Shown here: positions 1-7,658 of the stretch, one piece after another | Layout of the letters: every line of letters begins with the position of its first letter | How positions within the stretch are numbered: the first letter of the stretch is position 1 | Source of the DNA: Bordetella parapertussis | GTDB lineage: Bacteria; Pseudomonadota; Gammaproteobacteria; Burkholderiales; SG8-41 | Length of the DNA stretch: 19,353 nt | NCBI GenBank assembly: GCA_945870465.1 | Contig: CAMBSS010000080.1 | Coordinates: 1 to 19,353 of the forward strand | Reading direction: 5' to 3' | The notes under the pieces: generated by a model | What the model was told of the DNA's origin: nothing | Seen by the model: the letters and a program-made list of their open reading frames with translations, nothing else | Database searches by the model: none | Translations under genes and position numbers: made by a program

Positions 1-683
1 GCGGCCGCGGACAGCGCCTTGTTTTCTATGATGCGCCCCTGCTGCATCACCAGCATGTGGGAGGAATATTCATCCAGCTCGGCAAGAATATGCGACGACA
101 CGATGAGCGTCATGCCCTCCTGCTGGAGCAGCAGGAACAACTGCGCGAGATCGTGTCGCGCCTCCGGATCGAGGCCCGACGCCGGTTCGTCGAGTATCAG
201 CAATTCGGGCTGGTGCACCAGCGCCTGGCCGATGGCGACGCGCTGGCGCTGCCCGCGCGACAGTGCGCCGCTTTTGACATCGAGCTTGTCGCCCAGCCCG
301 AGGCGGTCGGCCGTGCGGGTCACCAGCGCGCCAATGTCCTGCTCCGGAACGCGCTGGCTGGCCGCCGCGTGATGCAGGTTCTGGCGCACGCTCAGCGTTT
401 CATACAGACCGTAAAAATCCGAGAGATAGCCCATCTTGCGATGGGATTCGCGCGGCGCTTCCAGCACGTCGATGCCGGCCACCGTGATCGAGCCGAGCAT
501 GGGGCGTTCGAGCCCGGCGATGCAGCGCAATAAAGTGGTTTTGCCAGCGCCGTTGGGGCCGACCAGCGCCGTGACGCTGCCGCGCCCTATGCGCACCGAC
601 ACGTCGTCGAGCGCGCGCACGCCCGGATACTCGAACAAAACACCGCTGACTTCAACGACGGCGGACCCCGGAGCGGGCTGCAT
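1..683 (-). CDS. ABC transporter ATP-binding protein (3' end cut by window edge)
   Basis: This is the nucleotide-binding subunit of an ABC transporter, which would hydrolyse ATP on the cytoplasmic face of the membrane. About 227 residues are visible. They show Walker A GPNGAGKT (residues 42-49), a variant signature LSRGQ instead of LSGGQ (141-145), Walker B LLILDEP (161-167) followed by the D-loop SGLD, and the H-loop histidine in SSHIL (about 198). The family usually has 230-310 residues, so little is missing, but the stop codon lies beyond position 1. I chose the ATG at 683; an in-frame GTG at 695 is also possible, and neither has a strong ribosome binding site. The layout resembles ABC-2-type exporter ATPases, so a permease gene may follow outside the window. 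It lies 57 bases downstream of the M24 gene, in the same direction. The substrate is unknown. Confidence 0.93.
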   Translation of the reverse strand, partial: MQPAPGSAVVEVSGVLFEYPGVRALDDVSVRIGRGSVTALVGPNGAGKTTLLRCIAGLERPMLGSITVAGIDVLEAPRESHRKMGYLSDFYGLYETLSVRQNLHHAAASQRVPEQDIGALVTRTADRLGLGDKLDVKSGALSRGQRQRVAIGQALVHQPELLILDEPASGLDPEARHDLAQLFLLLQQEGMTLIVSSHILAELDEYSSHMLVMQQGRIIENKALSAA

Positions 684-740
684 GGGTGCATTCACGTGAT
701 TATTGTATGCCTGAGACTGGACGCCATTGTGACACTGGCG

Positions 741-1934
741 TTATCCGCCCACCCGGAACAGCCTGCGCTCGGCCTTGTGCAGCCGTTCGAACCCCGTTTT
801 GGTGACGCGGATCATTTCGCCCACCTGCACGCCGGCAGTCTGATCCGGCGTGATCACATTAGGCTGCACAACCACCGTCATGTTTTCTTCCAGCGTCATA
901 TCCGGCAGCGGGCCCGCGGGCCGGCTCTTCGAGCCGACGATGGGTTGGAAGTAACCGCCGCCAAAGCCATGCATGAGGTCGTCGCACACGGAAAAGCCCG
1001 CGCGCTCGATTACGCCCGCGGCATCGACGATTTCCTGCATGGTGGTGCCGTGACGCACCACTTTGGTCACCGCGTCGAAAGCGGCTTCGGCGGTGTCATA
1101 TAAATCGCGGAACAAAGGCGTGGGGTCTGCAGCCACCGTCATGGTGCGCAAGACCTGGCCTGCATAATCCCACCAGAACGCGGACAACTCGCAGAAAATC
1201 ACGTCGCCCTGCGCGACCTTGTTCGGTGAGTGATGTTGCGGTGGCACGAAGATGTGCGGCTTTGCCATCGAGGTGCGGCCGACGTAATGAATCATGGTCG
1301 TGCCGCCGTGCCCCACCCACGCGCGCTCTATCATATTACCGAGCTCGCGCTCCGTCATGCCGATCTGCGTGCCATTGACCAGAGCCGCAAGCCCCGCGTC
1401 CGACAACGCCGCGCCTATCCTCAGCCAGTCGATTTCCTCTTCGGACTTGATGGTGCGCAGTCTGATGTAATCGGCATCGAGGCCGACCACCTCGAACTGC
1501 TCTTCGAGCAGGCGCCATTTCGACACCACCAGCGGGCCCATCACGCCGATGCGTTTCGCGCCGCGGCGCTTCAATCCCGCGACGGTTTTACGGATGCCCT
1601 GGTGCTCGCCCCATTGCACGTCGACGTCGCGCGCGATTTTCTTGCCGAGCGGAAAGTGGTTGTACCACTCCATGAACATGGTCATTTTCACGCCGGGCTT
1701 GAAGACCACGTAGGCTTCGACCGTGCCTGGCCACGCAGTCACCCACTGCGGCGCATTGCCGACGCGATGATCGGTCACCACCAGCAGGTGATCGACGCCG
1801 GCCTTTTCCATGACTTCGCCGAGCAATTTGTGCCGGCGCGCGTACTCCGCGTCGGAGAACCGCGGGTATTCCTGCGCCATGATGGTCGCGAGGCGCGGCT
1901 CGAGGTTTAAAACACTTGCTGCGTCTGCTGCCAT
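741..1934 (-). CDS. M24 (creatinase/aminopeptidase P-like) protein with degenerate metal site
   Basis: This 397-residue protein has the two-domain layout of the M24 'pita-bread' family: a creatinase-like N-terminal domain (roughly 25-155) and a catalytic-type C-terminal domain (about 160-385). True metallopeptidases use Asp, Asp, His, Glu, Glu to hold two metals. Here the matching positions read Glu249, Gln260, His322, Gln357 and Glu373, so three of five ligands are changed, while neighbouring landmarks (Arg-Thr at 263-264, HGFGGG at 322-327) remain. Creatinase itself is a metal-free M24 enzyme, so a hydrolase of a small C-N compound is more plausible than a peptidase; a non-catalytic role is possible. 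The ATG at 1934 lies 7 bases after the stop of the FMN oxidoreductase gene and has only a weak ribosome binding site; Met19 (1880) is an alternative. It is probably in the same operon as the genes at 1942-4051. Confidence 0.88.
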   Translation of the reverse strand: MAADAASVLNLEPRLATIMAQEYPRFSDAEYARRHKLLGEVMEKAGVDHLLVVTDHRVGNAPQWVTAWPGTVEAYVVFKPGVKMTMFMEWYNHFPLGKKIARDVDVQWGEHQGIRKTVAGLKRRGAKRIGVMGPLVVSKWRLLEEQFEVVGLDADYIRLRTIKSEEEIDWLRIGAALSDAGLAALVNGTQIGMTERELGNMIERAWVGHGGTTMIHYVGRTSMAKPHIFVPPQHHSPNKVAQGDVIFCELSAFWWDYAGQVLRTMTVAADPTPLFRDLYDTAEAAFDAVTKVVRHGTTMQEIVDAAGVIERAGFSVCDDLMHGFGGGYFQPIVGSKSRPAGPLPDMTLEENMTVVVQPNVITPDQTAGVQVGEMIRVTKTGFERLHKAERRLFRVGG

Positions 1935-1941
1935 AGTCGGG

Positions 1942-3114
1942 CTATTTGTTTTCTTCGAACCACGGATAAGCGCTGGTGACGCCGGCGGGGCCGGTCGGCT
2001 GCGCGGGGCGCACCCATGATGGGTTCAACTGCGCGAGTGAGGTGACTCCCATCAACCCCATTGCCGTGCGGATCTCAACGTCCATCAACTCGAGCATGCG
2101 CTTGACGCCCGCTTCGCCGCCCGCTGCGAGCGACCAGCCCAGCAATTTGCCCAAGCCGACGGCACGCGCGCCCAGCGCAATGGCCTTGATGACGTCGGTG
2201 CCACGCTGCACGCCGCCGTCCCACAGAATTTCGGCGCGGCCATCGACCGCCGCGACGACTTCAGGCAGCACTTCGATGGTGGCCTGCGCGTGGTCGAGCT
2301 GGCGACCACCGTGGTTGGAGACGTAAACCACGTCTGCACCGTGTTCGACCGAGAGCTTTGCATCTTCGGCGGTGGCGACCCCCTTGACGATGAGCGGCAG
2401 CCCGATGCGCTGTTTCATCCACACGAGGTCTTTCCACTGCAGTCCCATCTGGAACGAGGGGTCGCCGAAACCTTCGCGCACGGCCGCGCGGCTGATGATG
2501 TCGCGTTCGCGGCGGCCGTAATAATTACGGTCCACGCAGACGCACAACGCGCGATAGCCGGCGGCTTTCACGCGGTCGAGTATGTCCTCCACCCATTTGC
2601 GGTCCGCCCGCACATAGAGCTGGAATATGAGCGGTTCCTGCACCGATGCAGCGGCGGCTTCGAAGCCGGGCTTGGCAGCGGTGCTGATGAATGCCGCAGC
2701 GCCGTGAGCAACTGCCGCGCGCGCGACCGGAATCGCGCCCTGCTCGGGATTGATGAAACCCACCAATCCGCCCACCGGCGCCAGAAACACCGGGCTTTGC
2801 AGCTTCTTGCCCAGCAATGTCGTCGTGATGTCGATGTTGCGCACGTCGACCAGCACGCGCTGGCGCAGCGCCAGGCTGTCCAGCGCCAGCCGGTTACGCT
2901 TAAGGGTTGTCTCTGAATCGGCGCCGCCGGTCAGATGGTTCCACAGGTCCTGCGAAAGGTTTCGCCGCGCGGCAGCGATGATTTCCTGCAACGACAGAAA
3001 TTCCGGAGCCGCAGGTGCTGCCGGTGCGCGTGCACGCGCGCGCCGCTTGACCGGATGCGCGCGCACGTGCGCGTTGCGCGTGGACTTGCGGGGCGGACGT
3101 TTCAGCTTGGCCAT
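1942..3114 (-). CDS. FMN-dependent alpha-hydroxyacid dehydrogenase/oxidase
   Basis: The 390-residue protein belongs to the glycolate oxidase, L-lactate dehydrogenase (LldD) and mandelate dehydrogenase family. These flavoenzymes oxidise 2-hydroxyacids to 2-oxoacids on a TIM barrel. Visible landmarks are the FMN-contacting lysine in VKGVA (Lys244), the catalytic His268 and substrate-binding Arg271 in SNHGGRQLD, Tyr167 in FQLYV, and the phosphate-binding segment with WDGG (298-301) and GARAVGLGK (315-323). Two oddities stand out. Residues 1-37 form a Lys/Arg/Ala/Pro-rich extension not usual in the family. The conserved active-site tyrosine of the YY-x-x-G-A segment (Tyr24 in glycolate oxidase) is replaced: the segment reads WNHLTGGAD (58-66). 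The ATG at 3114 is preceded by TGAGG, which contains the stop of the upstream gene and a plausible ribosome binding site, with only 4 bases between genes. The substrate is unknown. Confidence 0.92.
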   Translation of the reverse strand: MAKLKRPPRKSTRNAHVRAHPVKRRARARAPAAPAAPEFLSLQEIIAAARRNLSQDLWNHLTGGADSETTLKRNRLALDSLALRQRVLVDVRNIDITTTLLGKKLQSPVFLAPVGGLVGFINPEQGAIPVARAAVAHGAAAFISTAAKPGFEAAAASVQEPLIFQLYVRADRKWVEDILDRVKAAGYRALCVCVDRNYYGRRERDIISRAAVREGFGDPSFQMGLQWKDLVWMKQRIGLPLIVKGVATAEDAKLSVEHGADVVYVSNHGGRQLDHAQATIEVLPEVVAAVDGRAEILWDGGVQRGTDVIKAIALGARAVGLGKLLGWSLAAGGEAGVKRMLELMDVEIRTAMGLMGVTSLAQLNPSWVRPAQPTGPAGVTSAYPWFEENK

Positions 3115-3118
3115 TGCC

Positions 3119-4051
3119 TCAGGACAACCCGTCGCTGATGGTCTGATTTTCGGATTTTAGTTCGATTCCAGACGCCTTGGCCTGCAGCAGCAGCAACTGC
3201 GAGAAATCCTGGTCGTAACCGTGGCCGATCATCGTCTGCACGAGGTCGCGCGTGATCGCGGTGGTCGGCATCGGCACGCCGTACGTTTTGCCTGCGCTCA
3301 AACCGAGGTCGATGTCTTTTCTCAAAAGTTCGGGCGTAAACGTCACATGAAAATCAAGATTGGACAATGCCGGCGTTTTGTAACGCGTGAACATCGAACC
3401 CATCACGCTCTTGTTGAGAAAATCGAGAAACGCATGGCGCTGCATGCCGGCCTTCTCGGCGAGCACCGTGATTTCGCACAGGTTCTGTATCACCACGCCG
3501 AGCATGACGTTGTGGCAGATCTTGGCGATGCGCGAGAGTTCGCCCTCACCGACATAGCTCACGCCCTGCCCTATCGCTTCGAGGTACGGCGCAACCGCAT
3601 CGAATGCGTCCTTCGGTCCCGAAGCGACTACCGTCAGCTTGCCGGCTTTGATTACCTTGGCGTTGCCCGATACCGGCGCGGCGAGAAACTTCACGCCTTC
3701 CTTGGCGAGCTTCTCGCGGATTTCCGCCGATTCTTCGAGAGAAATCGACGTGCTGTCGACGACGATTTTCGGCTTCTTGCCTTTCGACATGACGCCATTC
3801 GCGCCGAACAGCACTTCCTTCACGTCCTTGCCGGTCGACACCATGGTGAACACGATGTCGCACGCCGCGAGATCGGGCAGCGTATCGACGACCTTCGCGC
3901 CGTACTGGGCGAGCGGTTCGGCCTTGGATTTGGTGCGGTTCCATACCGCGATATCGCAGCCGCCCTGCGCCAGCCGCTGCGCCATCGCGTAGCCCATGCG
4001 GCCGATGCCGATCCAGCCGAGCTTGTGTTGTTTCATGTTTGCAGTTGCCAC
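3119..4051 (-). CDS. Beta-hydroxyacid dehydrogenase (HIBADH/tartronate semialdehyde reductase family)
   Basis: This 310-residue cytoplasmic oxidoreductase belongs to the 3-hydroxyisobutyrate dehydrogenase family, which interconverts beta-hydroxyacids and semialdehydes with NAD(P). The Rossmann motif GIGRMG is at residues 15-20. NRT (38-40) after the second strand often goes with NADP preference. The substrate-binding APVSG segment has Ser128, and the catalytic lysine with its partner asparagine lies in KICHN (Lys177, Asn181). Lys245-Asp246 (LLRKDIDLG) is the conserved C-terminal-domain contact. Length is normal for the family. The start is GTG at 4051, chosen because AGGAAGGAAA lies just upstream; Met6 (4036) lacks such a site. 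It directly precedes the FMN hydroxyacid enzyme, so both probably act on hydroxyacid intermediates of one pathway. The actual substrate is not decidable from sequence. Confidence 0.93.
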   Translation of the reverse strand: MATANMKQHKLGWIGIGRMGYAMAQRLAQGGCDIAVWNRTKSKAEPLAQYGAKVVDTLPDLAACDIVFTMVSTGKDVKEVLFGANGVMSKGKKPKIVVDSTSISLEESAEIREKLAKEGVKFLAAPVSGNAKVIKAGKLTVVASGPKDAFDAVAPYLEAIGQGVSYVGEGELSRIAKICHNVMLGVVIQNLCEITVLAEKAGMQRHAFLDFLNKSVMGSMFTRYKTPALSNLDFHVTFTPELLRKDIDLGLSAGKTYGVPMPTTAITRDLVQTMIGHGYDQDFSQLLLLQAKASGIELKSENQTISDGLS

Positions 4052-4082
4052 TTTATTTCCTTCCTAGTTCAAAAAAGCGTCA

Positions 4083-4180
4083 CCGCAAAAGCGCGAAGGC
4101 GCCAAGGTTTCGCCAAGACAACCATCTTTTCGCTTCGTTGTCTTACTTTGTATTTCTTTTGCGCCTTCGCGCCTTTGCGG
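4083..4180. repeat. Nested inverted repeat of short tandem units, possible terminator
   Basis: The gap between the E2 gene and the beta-hydroxyacid dehydrogenase gene is almost filled by one long inverted repeat. The left arm (4083-4107) and right arm (4156-4180) are near-perfect reverse complements built on repeats like GCGAAGGCGC. A second, inner inverted repeat, AAGACAAC at 4115-4122 and GTTGTCTT at 4137-4144, lies in the loop. Read on the minus strand, the outer stem is followed within about six bases by six T residues (around 4072-4077), so it could act as an imperfect rho-independent terminator or RNA-stabilising stem after the E2 gene. The arms resemble those at 5456-5620. Confidence 0.8.
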
Positions 4181-4187
4181 CGGATGT

Positions 4188-5426
4188 TTACGCATTCAGC
4201 GCCTGCGTCCAGTCGGTGGTTTCGAGGATGGTCTTCATTTCACGCAGGAAGGCCGCCGAGTACGCGCCGTCCACCGCACGGTGATCAAACGATTGCGCCA
4301 GCACCCCTACCGGGCGTATCGCAATGCTGTCGCCCGCTTCGCTTTCAATTACCACCGGCCTCTTCTTCACGCCGTCGGTCGACAGGATCGCGACCTGTGG
4401 CTGGTTGATGATGGGCGCGGTGATCAGCGTGCCGTACACGCCGGAATTCGACAGCGTGTAAGTGCCGCCGCTCAATTCGTCGGGCTTCAGGCGGTTGCCG
4501 CGCGCGCGCTGCGCGACGTCGTTGATGGCGCGCGCGAGCTGCGGCAACGACTTATCCTGTGCATTGGTGACGACGGGCACGATCAAGCCGTCGAAATTCA
4601 GGTCGACGGCAATGCCGAGATTAACAGCCTTGTGCAATACGAGATCACTGCCGTCGAGGCTCGCGTTGAGCAGCGGGAATTTCGCCAGCGCCTTGCATAC
4701 GGCATATGCGATGAACGGCAGATAGGTCAGCGAGAATCCATCGCGCGCCTTCCATGCCGCGCCGGCCGCCGTCCGCGCCTGGTCCACGCGGAAAAAATCG
4801 GCCTCGATCGCCTGCAGCACGTGCGGCACCGTTGCCCATGATTTCGCAAGGTGTTCGCCCGTGCGTTTGCGTATGCTGTTGAGCGGCTTGCGAGCCGCAT
4901 CCACCGCTAGCGGGGCGGGGGCCTGCGTCCCCGTCGTTTCCTGACCGCGAGTGCCGCGCTGCGCGAGATAGCCATGCACGTCTTCGCGCGTTATGCGCCC
5001 GTCGCGGCCGCTGCCTGTGATTTCCACCGGGTTGAGCTGGTGCTCGGCAATCAACCGGCGCACCACCGGCGACAAGCGGTCCCCTGCCGCGGCGGGAGTA
5101 AAGCGCGGCTCAGGTGACGCCGCCGCCGTCGACACGGCTGGCGCAGCTGCAGCGGGAACGGCAGTCTCGCGCGCCGCAGGGGCCGTTTTTGCGCCAGCTT
5201 CTTCGATCACCGCCAGCGGCGCGCCGACTTTCGCAGTCACGCCTTCCTGCACAAGTATTGCGGCGATGACGCCGCTGACCGGCGCCGGTATCTCGGTGCT
5301 GACCTTGTCGGTCTCGACGTCGAACAGCGTTTCATCGGCCTTGACCGCATCGCCGACTTTTTTGTACCACTTGGTGACCACACCTTCGGCGACCGTTTCG
5401 CCGAGCTGCGGCATGATGACGTCCAT
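4188..5426 (-). CDS. 2-oxoacid dehydrogenase complex E2 (dihydrolipoamide acyltransferase)
   Basis: This 412-residue protein is the acyltransferase core of a pyruvate/acetoin/branched-chain-type 2-oxoacid dehydrogenase complex, moving the acyl group from E1 to coenzyme A. Domains in order are one lipoyl domain (1-76, with the lipoylated Lys41 in DVETDKVSTE), an Ala/Pro-rich linker (78-114), a peripheral subunit-binding domain (about 116-155, with SPVVRRLIAEH and GRDGRITREDV), a second linker, and the catalytic domain (about 178-410) ending with the active-site DHRAVDG (His382, Asp386). The ATG at 5426 has a GAGGG site about 9 bases upstream. It lies downstream of E1 alpha and E1 beta, as expected for one complex, but a 224-base gap containing a hairpin element separates them. 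No E3 (dihydrolipoamide dehydrogenase) gene is in the window, so E3 is presumably shared from elsewhere. Confidence 0.96.
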   Translation of the reverse strand: MDVIMPQLGETVAEGVVTKWYKKVGDAVKADETLFDVETDKVSTEIPAPVSGVIAAILVQEGVTAKVGAPLAVIEEAGAKTAPAARETAVPAAAAPAVSTAAASPEPRFTPAAAGDRLSPVVRRLIAEHQLNPVEITGSGRDGRITREDVHGYLAQRGTRGQETTGTQAPAPLAVDAARKPLNSIRKRTGEHLAKSWATVPHVLQAIEADFFRVDQARTAAGAAWKARDGFSLTYLPFIAYAVCKALAKFPLLNASLDGSDLVLHKAVNLGIAVDLNFDGLIVPVVTNAQDKSLPQLARAINDVAQRARGNRLKPDELSGGTYTLSNSGVYGTLITAPIINQPQVAILSTDGVKKRPVVIESEAGDSIAIRPVGVLAQSFDHRAVDGAYSAAFLREMKTILETTDWTQALNA

Positions 5427-5455
5427 CTATCAAGCCCTCAATTCAAAACAATTTA

Positions 5456-5620
5456 CCGCGAAGGATTCTTTTTGATACCCCCTTGAGGGGTACGCCAAGG
5501 ACGCGAAGGAAAAATAAAAGGCAAAGGCGAAATACATATTATTTCGAACGCCTCGGCGCAACAACCATGCACCCGCGCAATTTGTACTGCCTTCCTTTGC
5601 GTCCTTCGCGTCCTTTGCGG
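5456..5620. repeat. Interrupted inverted repeat of short tandem units between E1 beta and E2
   Basis: Within the 224-base gap (5427-5650) the left arm (5456-5510, core GCCAAGGACGCGAAGGA at 5493-5509) faces a right arm (5591-5620) containing TCCTTCGCGTCCTTTGCGG. Both arms are strings of an 8-9 base unit like CGCRAAGGN, the same kind as at 4083-4180. The left arm is interrupted by a small separate hairpin at 5476-5492. The spacer 5511-5590 is AT-richer and shows no coding signal. The element would be transcribed between two genes of one enzyme complex, so it may adjust E1:E2 ratios; that is inference. Confidence 0.75.
5476..5492. repeat. Perfect 6-bp hairpin interrupting the repeat arm
   Basis: TACCCC at 5476-5481 and GGGGTA at 5487-5492 are exact reverse complements around a 5-base loop, CTTGA. 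The hairpin sits between TTTGA and CGCCAAGG. If removed, the flanking sequence reads as a more continuous left arm of the larger element, so it looks like an insertion into that arm. Confidence 0.7.
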
Positions 5621-5650
5621 TTCAAGATTTAAGCTCTTTGCAGTCCAACT

Positions 5651-6628
5651 TCAGTCAATCTTGGCACGGATTTCGCGCACGATGCGCTCGACCGACGGAA
5701 TGGTGTTGTCTTCGAGCAGATCGGCCGACGGCAGCGGCACATGCGGCGTGGTGATGCGCATGATGGGGCCGTCCAAGTCCCAGAAACATTCGTCGGCAAC
5801 GATGGATGCTATTTCGGCACCCCAGCCGCACAGACGCGGGTTTTCCTCGACCGTGACAAGGCGGCCGGTCCTGACGACTTCAGCCAATATGGTTTGCGTA
5901 TCGAGCGGCACCAGCGAGCGCACGTCGACCACCGTGCAGGAGATGCCGTGCTCCTTTTCGAGGATCGCGGCCGCATCCAGCGACTTGTGCACCATCGATG
6001 CCAGCGCGACTATCGTGCAGTCTTTGCCGCGGCGCAGCACCTTGGCCTTGCCAAGCTCGTCGACGTATTCGCCATCGGGCACCTCGCCTTTCATCGAATA
6101 AAGCGACTTCTGCTCGAAAAACAATACCGGGTCGGGATCGCGTATCGCTGCCGCGAGCAGGCCTTTGACATCGGCGGGAAACGCCGGCGCCACCACCTTG
6201 ATGCCGGGAATCATCATCGCCCAGTTCTCGACCGCCTGCGAATGCTGCGCGCCGAAGCGCGAACCCGAGCCGTTCGCCGTGCGTATCACCAGCGGCAGGG
6301 ATATCTGCCCGTTGGTCATGTAACGCGATTTCGCGATCTCGTTGGCCACGATGTCCCAGCACACCGCGAGGAAATCCGAAAACATGATTTCAGCAATCGG
6401 CCGCAGGCCCGTCATCGCCGCGCCCATCGCCGCGCCCAATATCGCCTGCTCCGAAATCGGGCAATCGCGCACGCGCTTGGGCCCGAATTTCTCCAGCAGA
6501 CCGACCGTCGCCTTGAATACGCCGCCCGCCGCTGCGACGTCTTCGCCGAGAAACACGACGCGTTCGTCGCGCGCCATTTCCTGCGCTATGCCGGCGGCGA
6601 CCGCTTCGCGATAAGTCAGTTCCGCCAT
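5651..6628 (-). CDS. 2-oxoacid dehydrogenase E1 beta subunit (pyruvate/acetoin type)
   Basis: With the start used here the protein has 325 residues, the normal size for the beta subunit of a heterotetrameric thiamine-diphosphate E1. It carries the transketolase-type pyrimidine-binding domain first (about 4-175), with the conserved glutamate in CPISEQA (Glu60) and the histidine in GAQHSQ (His129). The transketolase C-terminal domain follows (about 195-320), with VVDVRSLVPLD and TVEEN. I chose the ATG at 6628 because the protein then begins MAELTYREAV, the usual family start, and a GGGGG stretch lies about 7 bases upstream; the frame stays open further upstream but that part resembles no family member. 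It overlaps the end of E1 alpha by 13 bases, implying translational coupling. Pyruvate or acetoin is the likeliest substrate class, judged by general resemblance only. Confidence 0.94.
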   Translation of the reverse strand: MAELTYREAVAAGIAQEMARDERVVFLGEDVAAAGGVFKATVGLLEKFGPKRVRDCPISEQAILGAAMGAAMTGLRPIAEIMFSDFLAVCWDIVANEIAKSRYMTNGQISLPLVIRTANGSGSRFGAQHSQAVENWAMMIPGIKVVAPAFPADVKGLLAAAIRDPDPVLFFEQKSLYSMKGEVPDGEYVDELGKAKVLRRGKDCTIVALASMVHKSLDAAAILEKEHGISCTVVDVRSLVPLDTQTILAEVVRTGRLVTVEENPRLCGWGAEIASIVADECFWDLDGPIMRITTPHVPLPSADLLEDNTIPSVERIVREIRAKID

Positions 6629-7641
6629 GCTGCGCCCCCGTCGGCCCACACGTTCTTTTCGATATCTTCGATCAACGGCAGCGGCGACGCCTTCGCCGTT
6701 GCCGTTGCCGCATCCACCTTGCCCATCGCAGCTGCTTCCATATCTTTCAGGGTTGGTTCGTTGAAACCGTTTTGCAGCAGGCGCTCGCGGTAAGTGACGA
6801 CCGGGTCGCGCAGCAGCCATTTTTCGAGTTCGCCCTCAGGCCGGTACTTGGCGGGATCGGCGCGCGAATGGCCGCTGTGGCGATAGGTCATCGCTTCGAT
6901 CAGCGAGGGTCCGCCGCCCGCCCGCGCCTTTGCCAGCGCTTCGGATGCAATCTGGTACACCGCGTCGGCGTCATTGCCATCCACGATGATGGATGGCAGG
7001 CCGTAGGCGGACGCGCGATCGGCGGCGGGATGCTCGACCGCTGTCACGTCGGCAATCGGCGTGTATTCCATATAGAGATTGTTCTCGCAGACGAAAATCA
7101 CCGGCAATTTCCACACTGCCGAGAAATTGAGCGCTTCGTGAAACGCGCCGATGTTGGTGGTGCCGTCGCCGAAAAAACACACCGCGACCTGCTCGGTGCC
7201 GCGATACTGCGCCGACCATGCAGCGCCAGCCGCCACCGGCAAGTGCGCGCCGATAATTGCATACGATCCCATCACGCCTTTGGCCACGTCGGTCAGGTGC
7301 ATGGAGCCGCCTTTGCCGCCGAGCAACCCGCACTGGCGGCCCATCAACTCACCCAACACGCCTTCCATCGACGCGCCGCGCGCCAGCGTATGCGCGTGGC
7401 CGCGATAAGTGCAGAACGTCCAGTCGTCGGGACGCATGGCGACGCCGAAGGCCGCCGCGATAGCTTCCTGCCCCAGAGACAAATGGCTGGTGCCCTTGAT
7501 CAGGTTCTGCAGGAACAAGTCATACGCGCGCTTTTCACAATAGCGCAGTTCGAGCTGCAGGCGATAAAGCTCGCTGCGCGTCTCGCGGCCGATATCGGGC
7601 GCGGACGGCAGCGACTTCTTGTTTTTTGCTGATGTACTCAT
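6616..7641 (-). CDS. 2-oxoacid dehydrogenase E1 alpha subunit (pyruvate/acetoin type)
   Basis: The 341-residue protein is the alpha subunit of a thiamine-diphosphate-dependent E1, which decarboxylates the 2-oxoacid (or cleaves acetoin) and passes the acyl group to the E2 lipoyl arm. The thiamine-diphosphate motif runs from GDG (158-160) to NN (187-188). The loop corresponding to the regulated phosphorylation loop of mitochondrial E1 is YRHSGHSRADP (253-263). Length is typical of PdhA/AcoA-like subunits. The ATG at 7641 has a good AAGAGGA ribosome binding site. It is the first gene of the E1 alpha, E1 beta, E2 set and is separated from the upstream M24 gene by a hairpin-rich heptamer element. 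The C-terminus overlaps the E1 beta start. Confidence 0.95.
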   Translation of the reverse strand: MSTSAKNKKSLPSAPDIGRETRSELYRLQLELRYCEKRAYDLFLQNLIKGTSHLSLGQEAIAAAFGVAMRPDDWTFCTYRGHAHTLARGASMEGVLGELMGRQCGLLGGKGGSMHLTDVAKGVMGSYAIIGAHLPVAAGAAWSAQYRGTEQVAVCFFGDGTTNIGAFHEALNFSAVWKLPVIFVCENNLYMEYTPIADVTAVEHPAADRASAYGLPSIIVDGNDADAVYQIASEALAKARAGGGPSLIEAMTYRHSGHSRADPAKYRPEGELEKWLLRDPVVTYRERLLQNGFNEPTLKDMEAAAMGKVDAATATAKASPLPLIEDIEKNVWADGGAAWRN

Positions 7642-7658
7642 GTGTCCTCTTGAAAAGG

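Noticed and set aside
3221..4408. A 395-codon plus-strand open frame spanning a gap
   Set aside because: It runs opposite the beta-hydroxyacid dehydrogenase and the end of E2, both with clear motifs; the product has no family features and includes the hairpin element.
6629..6820. Upstream extension of the E1 beta frame (64 more residues)
   Set aside because: It overlaps the end of E1 alpha and has no resemblance to E1 beta N-termini; the start MAELTYREAV at 6628 has normal family length and a nearby purine-rich site.
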